Shown here one piece after another: positions 25,901-40,845 of a stretch of 64,000 nucleotides of DNA. Under the pieces are notes generated by a model. That model saw nothing but the letters and a program-made list of their open reading frames with translations. It did not search any database and was not told the origin of the DNA. Position 1 is the first letter of the stretch. Every line of letters starts with the position of its first letter. Source of the stretch: Nymphaea colorata (lineage: Eukaryota > Streptophyta > Magnoliopsida > Nymphaeales > Nymphaeaceae). The stretch lies in contig NC_045150.1 of NCBI RefSeq assembly GCF_008831285.2, positions 6,460,001 to 6,524,000 of the forward strand, given 5' to 3'. The translations under genes were made by a program, and so were the position numbers.

Positions 25901-28900
25901 TCACATACTGTTTGAACATAAGCTAGGAGATCATTTCAAAAGCCCAGAATGCTCTTTGCCAGGTCAACAATCCCTTCAAAAAAAAAAATCACCTAACTTC
26001 TCCTAATGACATGATGCTCAACTACTCTATCAAGTGTAGAGCACTAACAAGAAATGCAAATCCATAACTACCCACAGCAAACAAATTCCACCAAATAAGC
26101 AAACTGAATACTGATAAAGATGAATTTCAGAGAGAAATGATTTTGACATAAAAAAGGTGCTGCTAAAGAAACAACCAGAATTCAAAGATCAATGCAGAAA
26201 AATGTCAGAAATTTCTAACAATAATAAGAAAAATCCACAGGATACCAGATAATGATCCTCAGAAGCAAGTCACTGAATCACTTTTAAACTTAAACCATAA
26301 GATATGATTATATCATCTAACCCACCTTCATGGTAGCTTGTAGTGCTGCACGTATTGCCTCTCTTTCCGCCTGTCTTACAATAACCAAAGTTCTTGTGGA
26401 CTTCCTGACTACTCTCTCAGTTCCATCATCAGGAGCATCCTGCTGTTCAGGCTGGACAGATGGCGACCTATCAGGAGAATGCACATCCTTGCTTGTTCTA
26501 TCGAGTGCAGTTAGGACCTTCTTTTTGCTTTTTTTCTTGTTAGCTGACTTCCCAGGAAATATCAGTCGCTTTTTCACACGAACCCTGTAAAATATAAAAT
26601 GGTCAATATAGAAAAAAGTCAAAAACTTTTGACTGACAAACAACTTGTTTGAAACATACACTTCTTCTCCATCATTTTCCCCATCATCATCTGGATCGGG
26701 CTCCTACAAAAAGATAAATGTGAAGAAAATAGCAAAATAGGAAATTAGGCATCAACAAATTCTCTTTTGCACAATCAACTTCATGATAAAATAACTCTTA
26801 CATCTTCATCAAAATCACTATCAAATTCGTCAGCAATCTCTTGCTCTTCTTCATAATTAGCATCTTCCTCCACCTGCACGGCCATCAGTTTATGTTGTTT
26901 GAAAATATCCATTGCAAATCTACAAATAATATTGAAAACTATAAAACTAGCAGATGAAATGGTGAAGGAACCAAAACAAAACTGACAGAACACCTGATTT
27001 GACCTGAATGTTGGACCTAGGCTATAGCTTGGTTATGAAAGGGTTGGTTTCAATATTTAATAGCAAGAGAATAAAACAATCGGAAGTGAAAAAAACAAAC
27101 ACGTTAGATATAGCTTATTTTATTTAACTTGTCTCGCTCTAAAAATATAATCTATGAAAAAATAGGTCAAGTCTTCAGCTTGTTTAAGACTTGAACCTGT
27201 TTTTACATGATGATATCAAGTTTTGCATTCAGAATGTATCTCTGAAAACATCCTAAATTTGAAAGTCCAGACCCAGTTCATACCGGATTGCACAAAAGAG
27301 AACTGATTGCACACGTACAACTACAAGTCAAACCAATAATGATCTTGACTTATATCAAATCGATAAAAAAACAAAAACAAATGTAAGGATAACCGTCAAT
27401 AAGGATGACAGTAGTATTTATGATGATTAGATTATCAAGATTCAAAAGTTCCCCGACACAGGAAATTTCCTTTTCTCCAGTTCCAACCTTATAATTTTGA
27501 GCCTGATTAAGAACTGTATTCATGATCAAGCTGAACGCAACCTGAATTAAATTAAATTTTCAACCATAAACGCAATCCTAAAGATAATATTACAAGAAAG
27601 ACCTTTTACATCAAAATAAATAACCGTGAGCAGTTAAACGGTTCCAATCTATCCACCCACATATCACATGGGTGAGAGTGCACACTGTTAAAAAATATCA
27701 GGAAATTCATTAAGATTTTTCCATTTTATTATCTTGTAGTTTTTTCTTCTTTCTTTCATCTTCTTTGTATTATCTTCCTTGTCATATTTTTTTTCTTTTT
27801 CCTTTCTACTTTTTCTGTTTTTTGTTAAGCTGAAATTTGTAAGCTAGTTATAAGCAGTCATGCACCCAACAGCTAGAGTTCTAGCTGTTGGGCACCCAAA
27901 GGCTCTCTCTAGTATGTAAATGTAGGGGCTTTTGGCCCCCTTCAATGCAAGCTTCTTCTTTAGCTATTTGAACTCTATCTTAAGTTAATTCTTTAGTCCC
28001 TTAGTGCACTTTCTCTTCTTTTGTGAAGGGTAATTGTGTGGAGAAAATATCAATTTCTTGTGTAATTCGACTATTCGAGCACTATGAGCTGTGAAGACTT
28101 AAGAATATGGGGTGATACACATATTTTGCTCTCTTACACACACACATGAAGGAGCTGGTATGTGTCTGCACGTGTGGACTATAATCCATGGTATGTGCAA
28201 TCTAGTTCACATCTCATGGTCCAAGTTGTTTGACATCATGTGATAGCATACTAGTGTTCAAGGAGATCTAAAACCTATAAATTCAACTATTTATTTGCAC
28301 TTTCTTATCAGAAAAATACATTGTTTGAGCTGATAAAATGTGCTGCACTATTAGGCGTTAATTTTAGCGCATTTGGGAAGCTTTAATAGATTTTGAATAC
28401 CAGCAACGCAAAAACTGAACCCCATAAAACCTATCATACAGATTACATACGGGGAAAAAATTATGAAAAAATAAAAATAAAAAGTTAAAAACAGCCAGGC
28501 CAGTCACATGTGCAATCAATTGTGTGTGTGTGTGTGTGTGTCAGGAGGATGATTTTGAAATTGAAAGCAAAACAAATATAAAAATGCTGTATCAGGTAAT
28601 AAATTTTGCCAAACTAAGCTAATTAATCTGTAAACATAGCCTTAGCGAAAAAACAAAATCTCAATCACATAGTTTTCTGCATCCTTCTCTTACACGTGTC
28701 CTTCTTGGCATATGGAAGTAGTTGATCCACAATTCACATACATCCTACTGACCAATTGTCATAGAATGTAGACTGTAGCTGAAGGTGGAGCCCATGATAC
28801 ATTGATGGATAAGGTAAAAGAAAAGTCTGCTCCAAATCTCCAGAATTCAGCATGTATGGACTCTAAAGATCAGATCCAAATAAGGACGAAAGTTCAACTT

Positions 28901-31900
28901 TAGAATATCTATATCTGCTTAAATCATATGCGTATATATAGCAAGCTGCTCTACCATTTCAAGTTCCAGTGAATTTGAAGCGCCTGAAGACTAAGGGGTT
29001 TAGTTAATGCTGCCAAAATTACCTAACCAAAAGGATACTTTCATGACAATCAAAATAGCTATTTTGGACCATTAAGTCATACCCCCAAGTCCACCATTAA
29101 GTTATAAAACAAAACTTTGAAACTATTAATTTCCACAAGCTAAAGATAATTATTACCGTTAATAACAATTTTTCTTTTGCAAAGAGTCATTGAGATTGAT
29201 TTTTGCCGCAGATTTTTAAATTTAATTCATTGAATTCACAGAAAACCTGAAGTTAAAAGAATTATTAGGAAGTTCCATTGATCCAATGCCTACCTGATGG
29301 CATTTTGCAACACCATCAAAGGCAGTAAATTAGCTGCTAAGCAGCACCATGTATTTTCAAAAGATAATATTATCAGCAGTAGACAACATAAAACACTTAC
29401 CAATATGACCAATATGACCAAAATGACCAAACATACCACTGCCATGAAGTTCAGAAATCAATTGCAACCTGAGGAAGAAATTTGAAATACATAATTTGTT
29501 GCCTAAAATAAATATGTAAAGGGAGTTGGAGGCAAAGATGACTGGAACGGCATTTCTCTTAGGCATTATGCAACTCTAGGTCAGTTGGATAAGGCTTCTT
29601 ACAACTTTCGAAGCCAATTACATGGACAAACATCTAACGCTTGCACAACAGCATAAAACTCCACAGTAGAAGTGCAATACTGGTGCTTTCGCTGAGTAAG
29701 TTTTCCACATAAAAATGCAATGGTTATATTCTGACTCAGCAAAGCACCAATGCCCACATTAGAAGCACATTCAACTTCAAAAAACTTAAAAAATTAGGCA
29801 GTGCTAAAACAGGGGCTGTGGCCATCCTTTCCTTACAAGGTTGAATGCCCTTTCGACTGCAAGGTTCCATAAAACAAATTCACATGCCCTGTCTATCCAA
29901 CGGTAGAAATTTGCTCTACAATTTTAGGGTTGACTCATTTGTTCTCTTTTAAATTCACGTGCCCTCCTCATTTGTGTCCAATGATTGAAATATGCTCTAC
30001 AAATTTCAGGGTTGGATCATTTGTGCTCTTTCTAGTTCCCCATTTGCCTCCACCTTTCATGTGTCTGCATGCACATGCAAACATCCGCATATGTATTTAA
30101 ATACATACTAAGTGCACCACTACATACCCACATATGCATGCAATATAGAAGCACAGAGATATGTATAGTTAATTGATCCAATCAAAAGGGCAATAGAAGA
30201 AGAGGCAGCCAGAGATGAAGTAGAAGATTATGCAGCTTCAATGGAATTAATTACCACAGAGAGATAACCACAAAAGTTTTAAAATTGTTGTAAACTTTGG
30301 AGCAATTGCAGCTCTTTGGAAAAGCCTACTTTTCTTCATCTTCAAGATTAGGAGGAAACCGTTAATTGATGAATGAATTTTTGTTTCACTATAATTTTTT
30401 TTATGCTATCAAACCCATCATCGAAGGTCAACAAGGGTTGCATCAGGGAAATGACCTTTTAGGTTATCCTACATATTCCTATTCAGGCCATGTTCCTCCT
30501 CGTGTAGAAATTCATTCTAATTTCTACAATTTTGACCATTTTCATGTAATCTCGACATACTGGATGCAAAATGGTCCTTGCTCTCAAGTTGATCAAGATT
30601 TCCTTATGAAAAATGCCAATTGGGTTTTGAAAGGGGGAAGAAGAAGAACCACTTTGACCTGGAACAGATGGAGGAGAAACTCTTTCCTTCTTTTCTACTG
30701 CCTGAATATTCAAGGGCTAAGACTATTCCACTGCTCGTCCTTGTCATGCATAAACAAAAGCAGCAACTATGATAAGCACAGAAACCAGAGACTGCTTATT
30801 TTCATTTCTAGTAATCATTGATACAGAAATCATCCTCAAAAAGGAAAGCAAACCTTTCAATCACTTGCTGAGGTTTATTTATTACTAACCATGTATAAAA
30901 TTGGAACCCCAGCATAATTTTTAAGACCACTTGGAAAAAAAAAAACGGCATAGGGACAAATTGCTAGCTGATTTATTGCTACAACTAACTTGAACCTTAC
31001 AATGCATTTAAAGTGATTATCATGGCATTCCAAAGGTGCAAACTGCAGAGCATCCCATTTGCTTTAGGAAAACAAAGAACATCCATAAGTGCCAAGCTTT
31101 TTATTCCAAAAAATAGGGGCCATAAGATGACAAAACCTATTATCATGGCTGCAGATATCAAAGCATATGCATCCATACATTTAGACAGAATTTTTGGTGT
31201 CTACTTTGCCCAGGTAAGATTGTATACCACCACCATGTCATGGTCCCAGACCACTTATTAGGTCCCATATAAACAAACCACGCGAACCATTTTTTTCTTG
31301 TGTTTTAGTGTATTCATGCATTCTTGTTTCCCTATGTACAATAAAAAAAATATCTGAAACTTGATCTGCACTTTCTGTCAATAGTCAATTTCTTGCTAGT
31401 TTCCTCTCCATTAGAAAGTCAAGATTTTGTTGTCATCAAGCCATCTTGGACCATACACACATGAATTTTGATGCTTACTGGTCCCTTCAAAATGTACCTA
31501 CATTCTGAACATGTCATTCGTTTCAATTTATAACTCTTATAATTGAAATGCTCAAATTTGATTAGTTTGGTTACCTAGTTTCAGAAGAAACAGAAAGACT
31601 CTTGTCATCCTAGAATCACTAAAATTCAGAACGATCCTTTAGGGTGTCAGCAGTGAATGCCCTATACAATGCAATCAAGGTACGAATGAATAAAGCATGG
31701 CAGAGAAGTCAAAAACCTTGTCATCAATATTAGGCCTTTTCTTTCTCTCCTGCTGCCAAAATGAATGCTCTATAGAACAGACAAGATGCTTACTATGTCA
31801 TGCAGTTACCAATGAGAAAAAACTTCGTAACTATGCCAAAATTAAAGGCCAATAAAGGCAAGACCTTACCTCTTTCAAAGCATCTTGATTCCAAAACTGA

Positions 31901-33440
31901 TTGTCCATTTCTACCTCTTCATCAAGTAACTTGGTCATCCTGTCAGTATGCAATCATCAAGCAATTTCAAACATTGTGGTCATGGACCTTTAAGAAACAC
32001 TAGTAGTCAGCCTGTCCAAGATGTGTAGTTAACTAACAGATCATATAAGACATACAATAAAAATTTGCTCATTGTAGAATGTAGAAAGATGGTTTCATAA
32101 TTTGATTTAGCATGATCTACTAAATCAGAACTGAGTGCAAATCCAAAATGGAACAGAACCTGAGACATATGAGAGCCTAAATACATGCAAAACTTGGGAG
32201 TCTAAGTCCAATCCAATTTTAGGTTTAAAGTCAAGGAGTTTATGATGCATAAGACTGTCTACTTGGCAGCCCAAATACGAACACAAATTAACCATGAAAA
32301 TAGAATTTCGACTATAGATTGGTATCTCAATTCATATATAGAAATAAATCTAAATGCAAATTCAAATCAATTAGCATGCAAAATTGGATCTGAGACTACT
32401 ACCTAGTCAATTGTAAGTTTGTTTTAAAGAATGTCACTGATTGAGTTCAATCCAATTAGAGAAAACTTGGCAATCATGATGAAATTTTGGTCTCAACTGC
32501 CCTTACTTTTCCTTTTATAATATTAATAAGATACAGGAAATAGAACTCCTAGAAGCCAGTGAAGCAAAGAACAAAAAAATGACATGAGATATCTTTAAAC
32601 AATGCATGAGGTTGCAACTGCAGCAGAATAAGATGCAGATTGCCAAACTATTTGGCTAATTAGCTATACGTTTTTGAGTAGCTGAAATGGTAAGACTTGA
32701 TACTGTGGCATGTAATAGAGAACCATTTAGTAGACGAGTAACGCAGACAAGTAGAATCGTCGGCAATAGCTTCGTCAGGTTCTATGAGGAAATAAGTATG
32801 AAGACATTGCTTCAATACGCGAAGCTTCAAATCCCGAATCAAGCAATCTTTCAGCAAATAAACTCAAAGAATTTAACCGTCGACCAATCAAAATAGAGTT
32901 CCAGTAACCCAGTTTTTCCGTATTTTTTAAATATTTGATGCCCTAATACATTTTGAATTTGACTATTTTTCTATCCATGTGAACTCGTTGATGAAAATAA
33001 AGCAACTCTTCCAATCTTTTGCGGCTTCCAATAACAATCTATGAACTTCTCATTCCTAATCATTTTACACTGAACAAAAGGCAATCCAGCAACAAAATGC
33101 TGACTATGCATTTCACAACTGCTAACCAGTTGAACAAGTCAGACAACCATCAACAAGAAAGAAAACAAGAAGACAAAGAAGGGAATACCATCGAAATCCT
33201 TTTCTCCCATAGGCCAATGCCTTCGACATCCAAGCAACTTATCAACAAAGAAAAGAAGTACAAGTCGTTTCTTCCACCCGTCCCACCCCCACCACCCCCC
33301 CCCCCCCCCGGGCGAGAAGGAATTCTACGGATGAAACAAATGGAAAGAGAGATCGCAAAAGGAGATGAAACTTGCCTTTTTCCTCTAGTATGTCGGGCAG
33401 ATCGATCGAGGAAAACAATTTCTTCCTTCTGGAGAGCCAT
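13603..33440 (-). CDS. SWC2: SWR1 complex subunit 2 (SWC2/VPS72, YL1 nuclear protein), multi-exon
   Basis: SWC2 binds H2A.Z-H2B and helps the SWR1 complex deposit H2A.Z in the nucleus (family knowledge). Exons on the minus strand: 33440-33376, 31939-31870, 26873-26802, 26703-26660, 26584-26326, 25343-25268, 25156-25037, 24151-24083, 19141-19099, 13749-13684, then a doubtful tail 13612-13603. All phases agree (884 nt plus 10), giving about 297 residues. Motifs: IVFLDRSARHTRGKR then MTKLLDEEVEMDNQFWNQDA at the N-terminus; acidic FDSDFDED; KKRLIFPGK; KRMTQEEMLLEAAQTEVMNL; NLEHVLAREEEVKKRA; and YL1-C YRDPLTGLPYATKEAFKFI. Intron 1 has a GC donor (AAAAAG|GCAAGT). The YL1-C hinge reads SRPAMYRDP, where related proteins have GLPAKYRDP. 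The start has no competing upstream ATG in frame. Several introns carry transposons. Confidence 0.93.
13949..14212 (-). pseudogene. Pararetrovirus reverse transcriptase fragment
   Basis: The open stretch includes TVDEHLQHLKIFAEIC and REIEFLGINLKEGKI, typical of the RT segment that follows the catalytic YxDD box in caulimovirids and Ty3/Gypsy elements. Upstream, the expected box is altered to YIDVF, losing the second Asp. The piece is about 85 codons, with no continuation of the polyprotein in this orientation. Assignment to a caulimovirid rather than Gypsy rests on the adjacent movement-protein sequence. Confidence 0.7.
14281..14932 (+). pseudogene. Unassigned pararetrovirus-associated coding remnant, frameshifted
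   Basis: Open stretches in alternating frames cover this segment (for example CIVNNLKWTLFEIEIL and the cysteine/histidine-rich CLNCQVQTKGFCLHHEF). The final frame ends at 14932, about 260 bp before the TATA box of the same viral remnant, which is where the last ORF of a circular caulimovirid genome would end. I do not recognise the domain, and the functional assignment is open. Confidence 0.45.
15192..15198 (+). promoter_or_regulatory. TATA box of the pararetrovirus remnant
   Basis: TATAAAT lies 207 bp upstream of the primer binding site on the same strand, as expected for a pregenomic RNA promoter. Activity is unknown. Confidence 0.5.
15399..15411 (+). other. Primer binding site (tRNA-Met) of the pararetrovirus remnant
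   Basis: TGGTATCAAAGCC differs by one base from the complement of plant initiator tRNA-Met. It lies at the junction where the plus-oriented leader meets the inverted arm. Confidence 0.65.
15411..17304. repeat. Large inverted repeat of pararetrovirus sequence (arms about 640 bp, spacer about 610 bp)
   Basis: Left arm 15411-16053 and right arm 16664-17304 are reverse complements with few differences. Examples are the five-Met run from a GAT repeat followed by TSPKGPK in both arms, and ggcacactcaaaaaacctg at both outer ends. The spacer holds the front of the movement-protein region. The arms encode the same protein segment in opposite directions (minus 15661-15903, plus 16814-16996). The repeat could form a hairpin in SWC2 pre-mRNA. 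Confidence 0.9.
16040..16815 (+). pseudogene. Caulimovirid movement protein region, broken
   Basis: The stretch from about 16040 encodes a protein with GYKFVHLGQIDVLVKP, LLDVRHINWKLALI and FTLSLQDPHLL, which match the 30K-type movement proteins of Caulimoviridae. The first frame stops at 16507; homologous sequence continues in a second frame with another stop, then runs into the right arm of the inverted repeat. It is a degraded genomic relic. Confidence 0.75.
17554..18691 (+). mobile_element. Miniature, internally deleted Copia-like element with two LTRs
   Basis: A 254-bp 5' LTR (17554-17807, TGCTGGAT...TCTAGCA) is followed directly by the primer site TGGTATCAAAGCT (17808-17820). A related 248-bp LTR occupies 18444-18691 (TGTTGGAT...TCTTGCA). 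Between them lie only about 640 bp, whose end encodes a Copia RNase H C-terminus (LFTKGLTKYSF, near 18345) and a polypurine stretch (gaggagga). The LTRs differ clearly, so the insertion is old. No matching target duplication was seen. It lies in SWC2 intron 9. Confidence 0.75.
20560..20830 (+). pseudogene. Copia RNase H relic in SWC2 intron 8
   Basis: The frame contains SISTTKAEHQVMATINMKIVW, then WLKSLIKSM and CDNKSTIFMATN, matching the Copia RNase H pattern (S.TEAEY, WL..LL, CDN.SAI.LA.N). No RT precedes it. A purine-rich tract (gtaggggagagg, about 20885) follows, as expected before a 3' LTR. Confidence 0.75.
20985..21700 (-). pseudogene. Ty3/Gypsy gag (Retrotrans_gag) relic in SWC2 intron 8
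   Basis: On the minus strand, in pieces, the sequence reads RIPKMELSKF, GENLLNWVFRVFDYQGVS, AIVHLEGAGIRWY, two stops, FISQHGKPNWRNLVAAI, RFGRIAYLDYNMELSRMEQT and DYHAEFEERSN. This matches the order of plant Gypsy gag (PKLDFPRF, W, HLEG.A..W, RF, L..LKQTGSV..Y...FE). There are at least one frameshift (near 21345) and several stops. Confidence 0.75.
21849..22530. mobile_element. hAT-like MITE in SWC2 intron 8
   Basis: The ends are CAATGTTTTAAAACCTGG and CAAGTTTTAAACACTG, imperfect inverted repeats. They are flanked by acttcaac (21841-21848) and atttcaac (22531-22538), a 7-of-8 target duplication. The subterminal parts are rich in GACTCG/CGAGTC motifs (tgactcg, gagtcatggccaagtc). The interior is AT-rich with no ORF. 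Confidence 0.75.
22935..23420. other. Microsatellite and LTR-like U5 remnant in SWC2 intron 8
   Basis: CT then TA runs lie at 22937-22972. The following T-rich tract, then ttgaagggccttttggccctcat (23219-23241), resembles the region of the solo LTR at 27686-28138 (ggcttttggcccccttca). I cannot set ends. Confidence 0.35.
27686..28138 (+). mobile_element. Solo LTR (453 bp) in SWC2 intron 2
   Basis: It begins TGTTAAAA and ends CTCTTACA, flanked by CACAC at 27681-27685 and 28139-28143, a 5-bp target duplication. The right CACAC sits in a short CA run, so the duplication could be partly fortuitous. The T-rich region followed by gcttttggcccccttc resembles a plant LTR U3-R-U5 arrangement. No internal element sequence is present. 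Orientation is inferred from that order. Confidence 0.6.
29877..30030. repeat. Tandem duplication of about 75 bp in SWC2 intron 2
   Basis: Two diverged units share aattcac.tgccct, gaaat.tgctctacaa.ttt.agggttg and catttgt.ctcttt. Confidence 0.6.
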
Positions 33441-33584
33441 TCTCCCTCCGTGTCTCTCTCACACTGTATTCTCTCTCTATCTGTCTCTCCCTCTACCGAT
33501 GCAAAGGAGCTCTGCGAAGACGTGGAAAAGAGCACGCTACTCGGCGCCCGCCCACACACTGAACAGCAAATTTCAGCCGAGCGG

Positions 33585-33591
33585 TTATATA
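33585..33591 (-). promoter_or_regulatory. Possible TATA box of SWC2
   Basis: On the minus strand gttcaTATATAAcc lies 145 bp upstream of the ATG, in a CT-rich, relatively GC-rich 5' region. Spacing allows a 5' UTR of about 110 bases. Confidence 0.4.
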
Positions 33592-36428
33592 TGAACCACG
33601 CCGTCGCCGGGCACTGTTTGAACTTAACGTGATATCAACGACCGCCGTGGGGTGGAGAGACGCGGTCTGACCGACGGTCTCCATGATTCAAATGCCTGCA
33701 TCGCTGTTCGGCCCGCCTTCGGAGCTAAAACTTTAGGACTGGATTAGGTTGCAATAGTTTCAAAATTTATAATAGAAGTTAAAACATAATTTTTTAAATG
33801 TTTTATATACATTAAAATAAAATTTTAAAACTTTACAGGTACATTTTCTCATTTTTAAAAATTTGAGGAGGGACCAAGGCCCTTGCCCGCTTCCTGCCTC
33901 TCCGCTGTGGCCTAAGATATAAAAATCAAAGGTCTGATTTGTTAGGTTTATCAAACTATAGATATAAAAACCACAGATTTTAGATCCATGAGAATACTTC
34001 AAAGGATCTTAAATGTGTGTGTGTGTGTCGGGGTTGGGGGTGGGGGTGACTTTAAATGTTGAAGGTAGAGAAGAGAGAGAAAGGACAAGGGAGTGCCTCA
34101 AACAACGGCTTTTCAAGCATAAGATTTTAAAACCTCATACCTCAGATCCAAAGTTCTAAAATCTACTCTGAATCTAAGATATGAGGCAATCAAACGCAAC
34201 GGAATAGTGTATTTGTCTCACAGTAGATCTCAATCTAAGATCCATGGATTTTAGGTCAAACCCTCGCACCCCCCCCCCCCCTCGCCCCTTCAATCCGACC
34301 TTAAATCCATTGTTTTTTTACATGTAACATGGATTTAAGATCCACTTCCAAAGCACATCTTTTAACAGCCTCGAATATCAGATCTGAGGCAATCAAATAC
34401 TACCTAATATCCTCGAAAATCTGAATGGCTCTTCTAGCTTAGAGAACAGTTGGAGAGAATACCTTCACAACATAGTGTCAAAACACCGAATAATCATCTG
34501 CAGCAAGCGAAGCATTGAATGCAATATGCCCGAGGGCATGTTTCGGATAGTGGGAGATTTAGTTTTTAGCTTTGGCAACCTCGTCATTGGGTTTGTCTGC
34601 TTATGCTCATCACAGTTGATCGTGAAATATAGATCTTATTTAGTGCTTGGAGGAGAGGGGCAAAATATATAGTGTTCGATTTTGATTAATATGTGAATGT
34701 GTGATTTAGTTCACCATTTAGTTTCATTTGATTGTGCAATTAGTTTTTCCTCTTTGAAGTAGAGAGGCAAATTGACGTCAGCCGAGTTGTTGAACAGTAG
34801 CTTCATGTTTGTTTTGCAGCTCAATGAACAGTAGCTTCATGGTTGTATTGTATATGGAATTTATATTGTCTATCTTATGTATGATATATTATATATATTG
34901 TATTATGTTGTCTATATGCTGTGTTTTATTGTGTGTGTGTGTGTGTATATTAGGGGTTACATATTTAGCCTCCTGAGTGATGGGCACCAAGGGTTTATAT
35001 ACATATATATATATATATATATTTGTATATGGCCAGGTTAGACTGGCCCAGAGCATGACAAACCCTTGGTGCCCATCAGTCAGGAGGTTAAATATGTAAC
35101 CCCTGAATCGTTAGCGCAGGAGAACAGCCATTAGACAATACAGCCGCTGCAAAGCCGAGTTTCTTTAGAAGTGTACTCGTTTGAGCTGAGCAGAGTGCCT
35201 CCAACGGACGATGTAGACATGTCATTACCACTCGGGAGACGTGTAAGCAACCTCCTTTCCACGACGTTCTGCCCTTCTTTCTAAACTTTAATTCTTTCGA
35301 AATTTACAGCGTGCAAGAAACATTTTCTTACGATAGACGAGGTATCTTAGACAGGATTCTGCCTGAAAAAACACACCCCAAAAGGAGGAAATGAAGGTGG
35401 TTCCGAGAACAGTGAAGATTTCACCCCCCTCATTTTCTTCCATAGCAGGTGACCGAAGAAACTCTCCCCGGTAAGGTTCAGGAAAGTTGTCGCAAGGAAG
35501 GACCTTTTATAAGGGGTTTGCTTTCAAAGTTTAGTATTCAGAAGTTTTTCCCCTGCTCGTCCATCAAATGTAAGCAAGAAGAAAAGTAGGGTAAATAACC
35601 ACTGCGCGTAAGCTCAGAGACCATCCTCGCATTGACCACTGTCATGCGTGAGAATTTGAGTCTCCGGAAGGAACAAATGTGTACATGATAATCTAAAACA
35701 AAAGAAAGTTTGATGGGAACGCAAAGCGGTATTTATCAGAAGGAGCTTTAGGAACTTATGCACAACATATTAATGTCTTGCGTGTTTGTGCATGTCCACA
35801 AACTCATGTGAATTGCTTTAGTTTAGAGGTATGAACTACATAAAGCATCCGTATGAACAAATCTAAGGGCGTCTGACAAAAAACAAGACAGACACCATTA
35901 AATGCCCTCCTACGCTGAGGTACACGTGATAATTAGGCGTCCTTGAAAACAAACCATTGTCTACACGTACTCTGCATGACAAGCACCATTGAACTGCATG
36001 TGTCTGCACCCATGCCCCTCTGCACATGTTGGGATTATGTGCATAAATACCATATGCAGATTTGAATTCAATATTTCACTGCATAAAGGCTGCGCAGGTC
36101 TCACTTCGCCATTCCAGAGCACCAAGGTCACTTGCTGCACCAGTTTATCAAAGCATAAGTACCCAGGTCAACTCTTACATGACAGAGAGATAAGTTTCAC
36201 TGATCTTCAGCACTCATTTGTGAACAAAACCTGTAAACAGAGCAAGCAGTATTATCGGGTGCAAGGACGACTAGCTCCAGAAAAGCTACCATTCTGAAAC
36301 AGTAAAACCATCTCAGGTAAAGAAATCTTCCAACCCTGTCAAGTATACCTACCCTGCAGTCACCTATGTAGTGTCAAAGAACCATGCAGATCCTGAACTG
36401 TTAGTTACAAGATGAGCAGCAATCGACT
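33592..36428. other. Intergenic region between SWC2 and UMP kinase
   Basis: No gene is seen. Contents are a homopolymer C run (34269-34281), GT repeats (34013-34028 and 34931-34946), TA repeats (about 35003-35022), repeated ggattttag/ggatttaagatcc motifs at 33970-34400 that look like a degraded MITE, and the hairpin at 34952-35104. The right end probably holds the 3' UTR of the UMP kinase gene. Confidence 0.5.
34952..35104. repeat. Compact hairpin with 48-bp arms (MITE or miRNA-like foldback)
   Basis: AGGGGTTACATATTTAGCCT...CACCAAGGGTTT pairs with AAACCCTTGGTGCCCAT...AAATATGTAACCCCT with only a few mismatches. The loop is a TA run and gtatatggccaggttagact. The arms are better conserved than neighbouring repeats. 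No target duplication is obvious. Confidence 0.85.

Positions 36429-40845
<4,417 letters not shown>

Noticed and set aside
30366-30821. 151-codon open frame on the plus strand within SWC2 intron 2
   Set aside because: No family resemblance and no coding context; probably fortuitous.
32660-32896. Small frames on both strands and a tRNA-like look
   Set aside because: No cloverleaf with a proper T-arm and no protein family; left unassigned.
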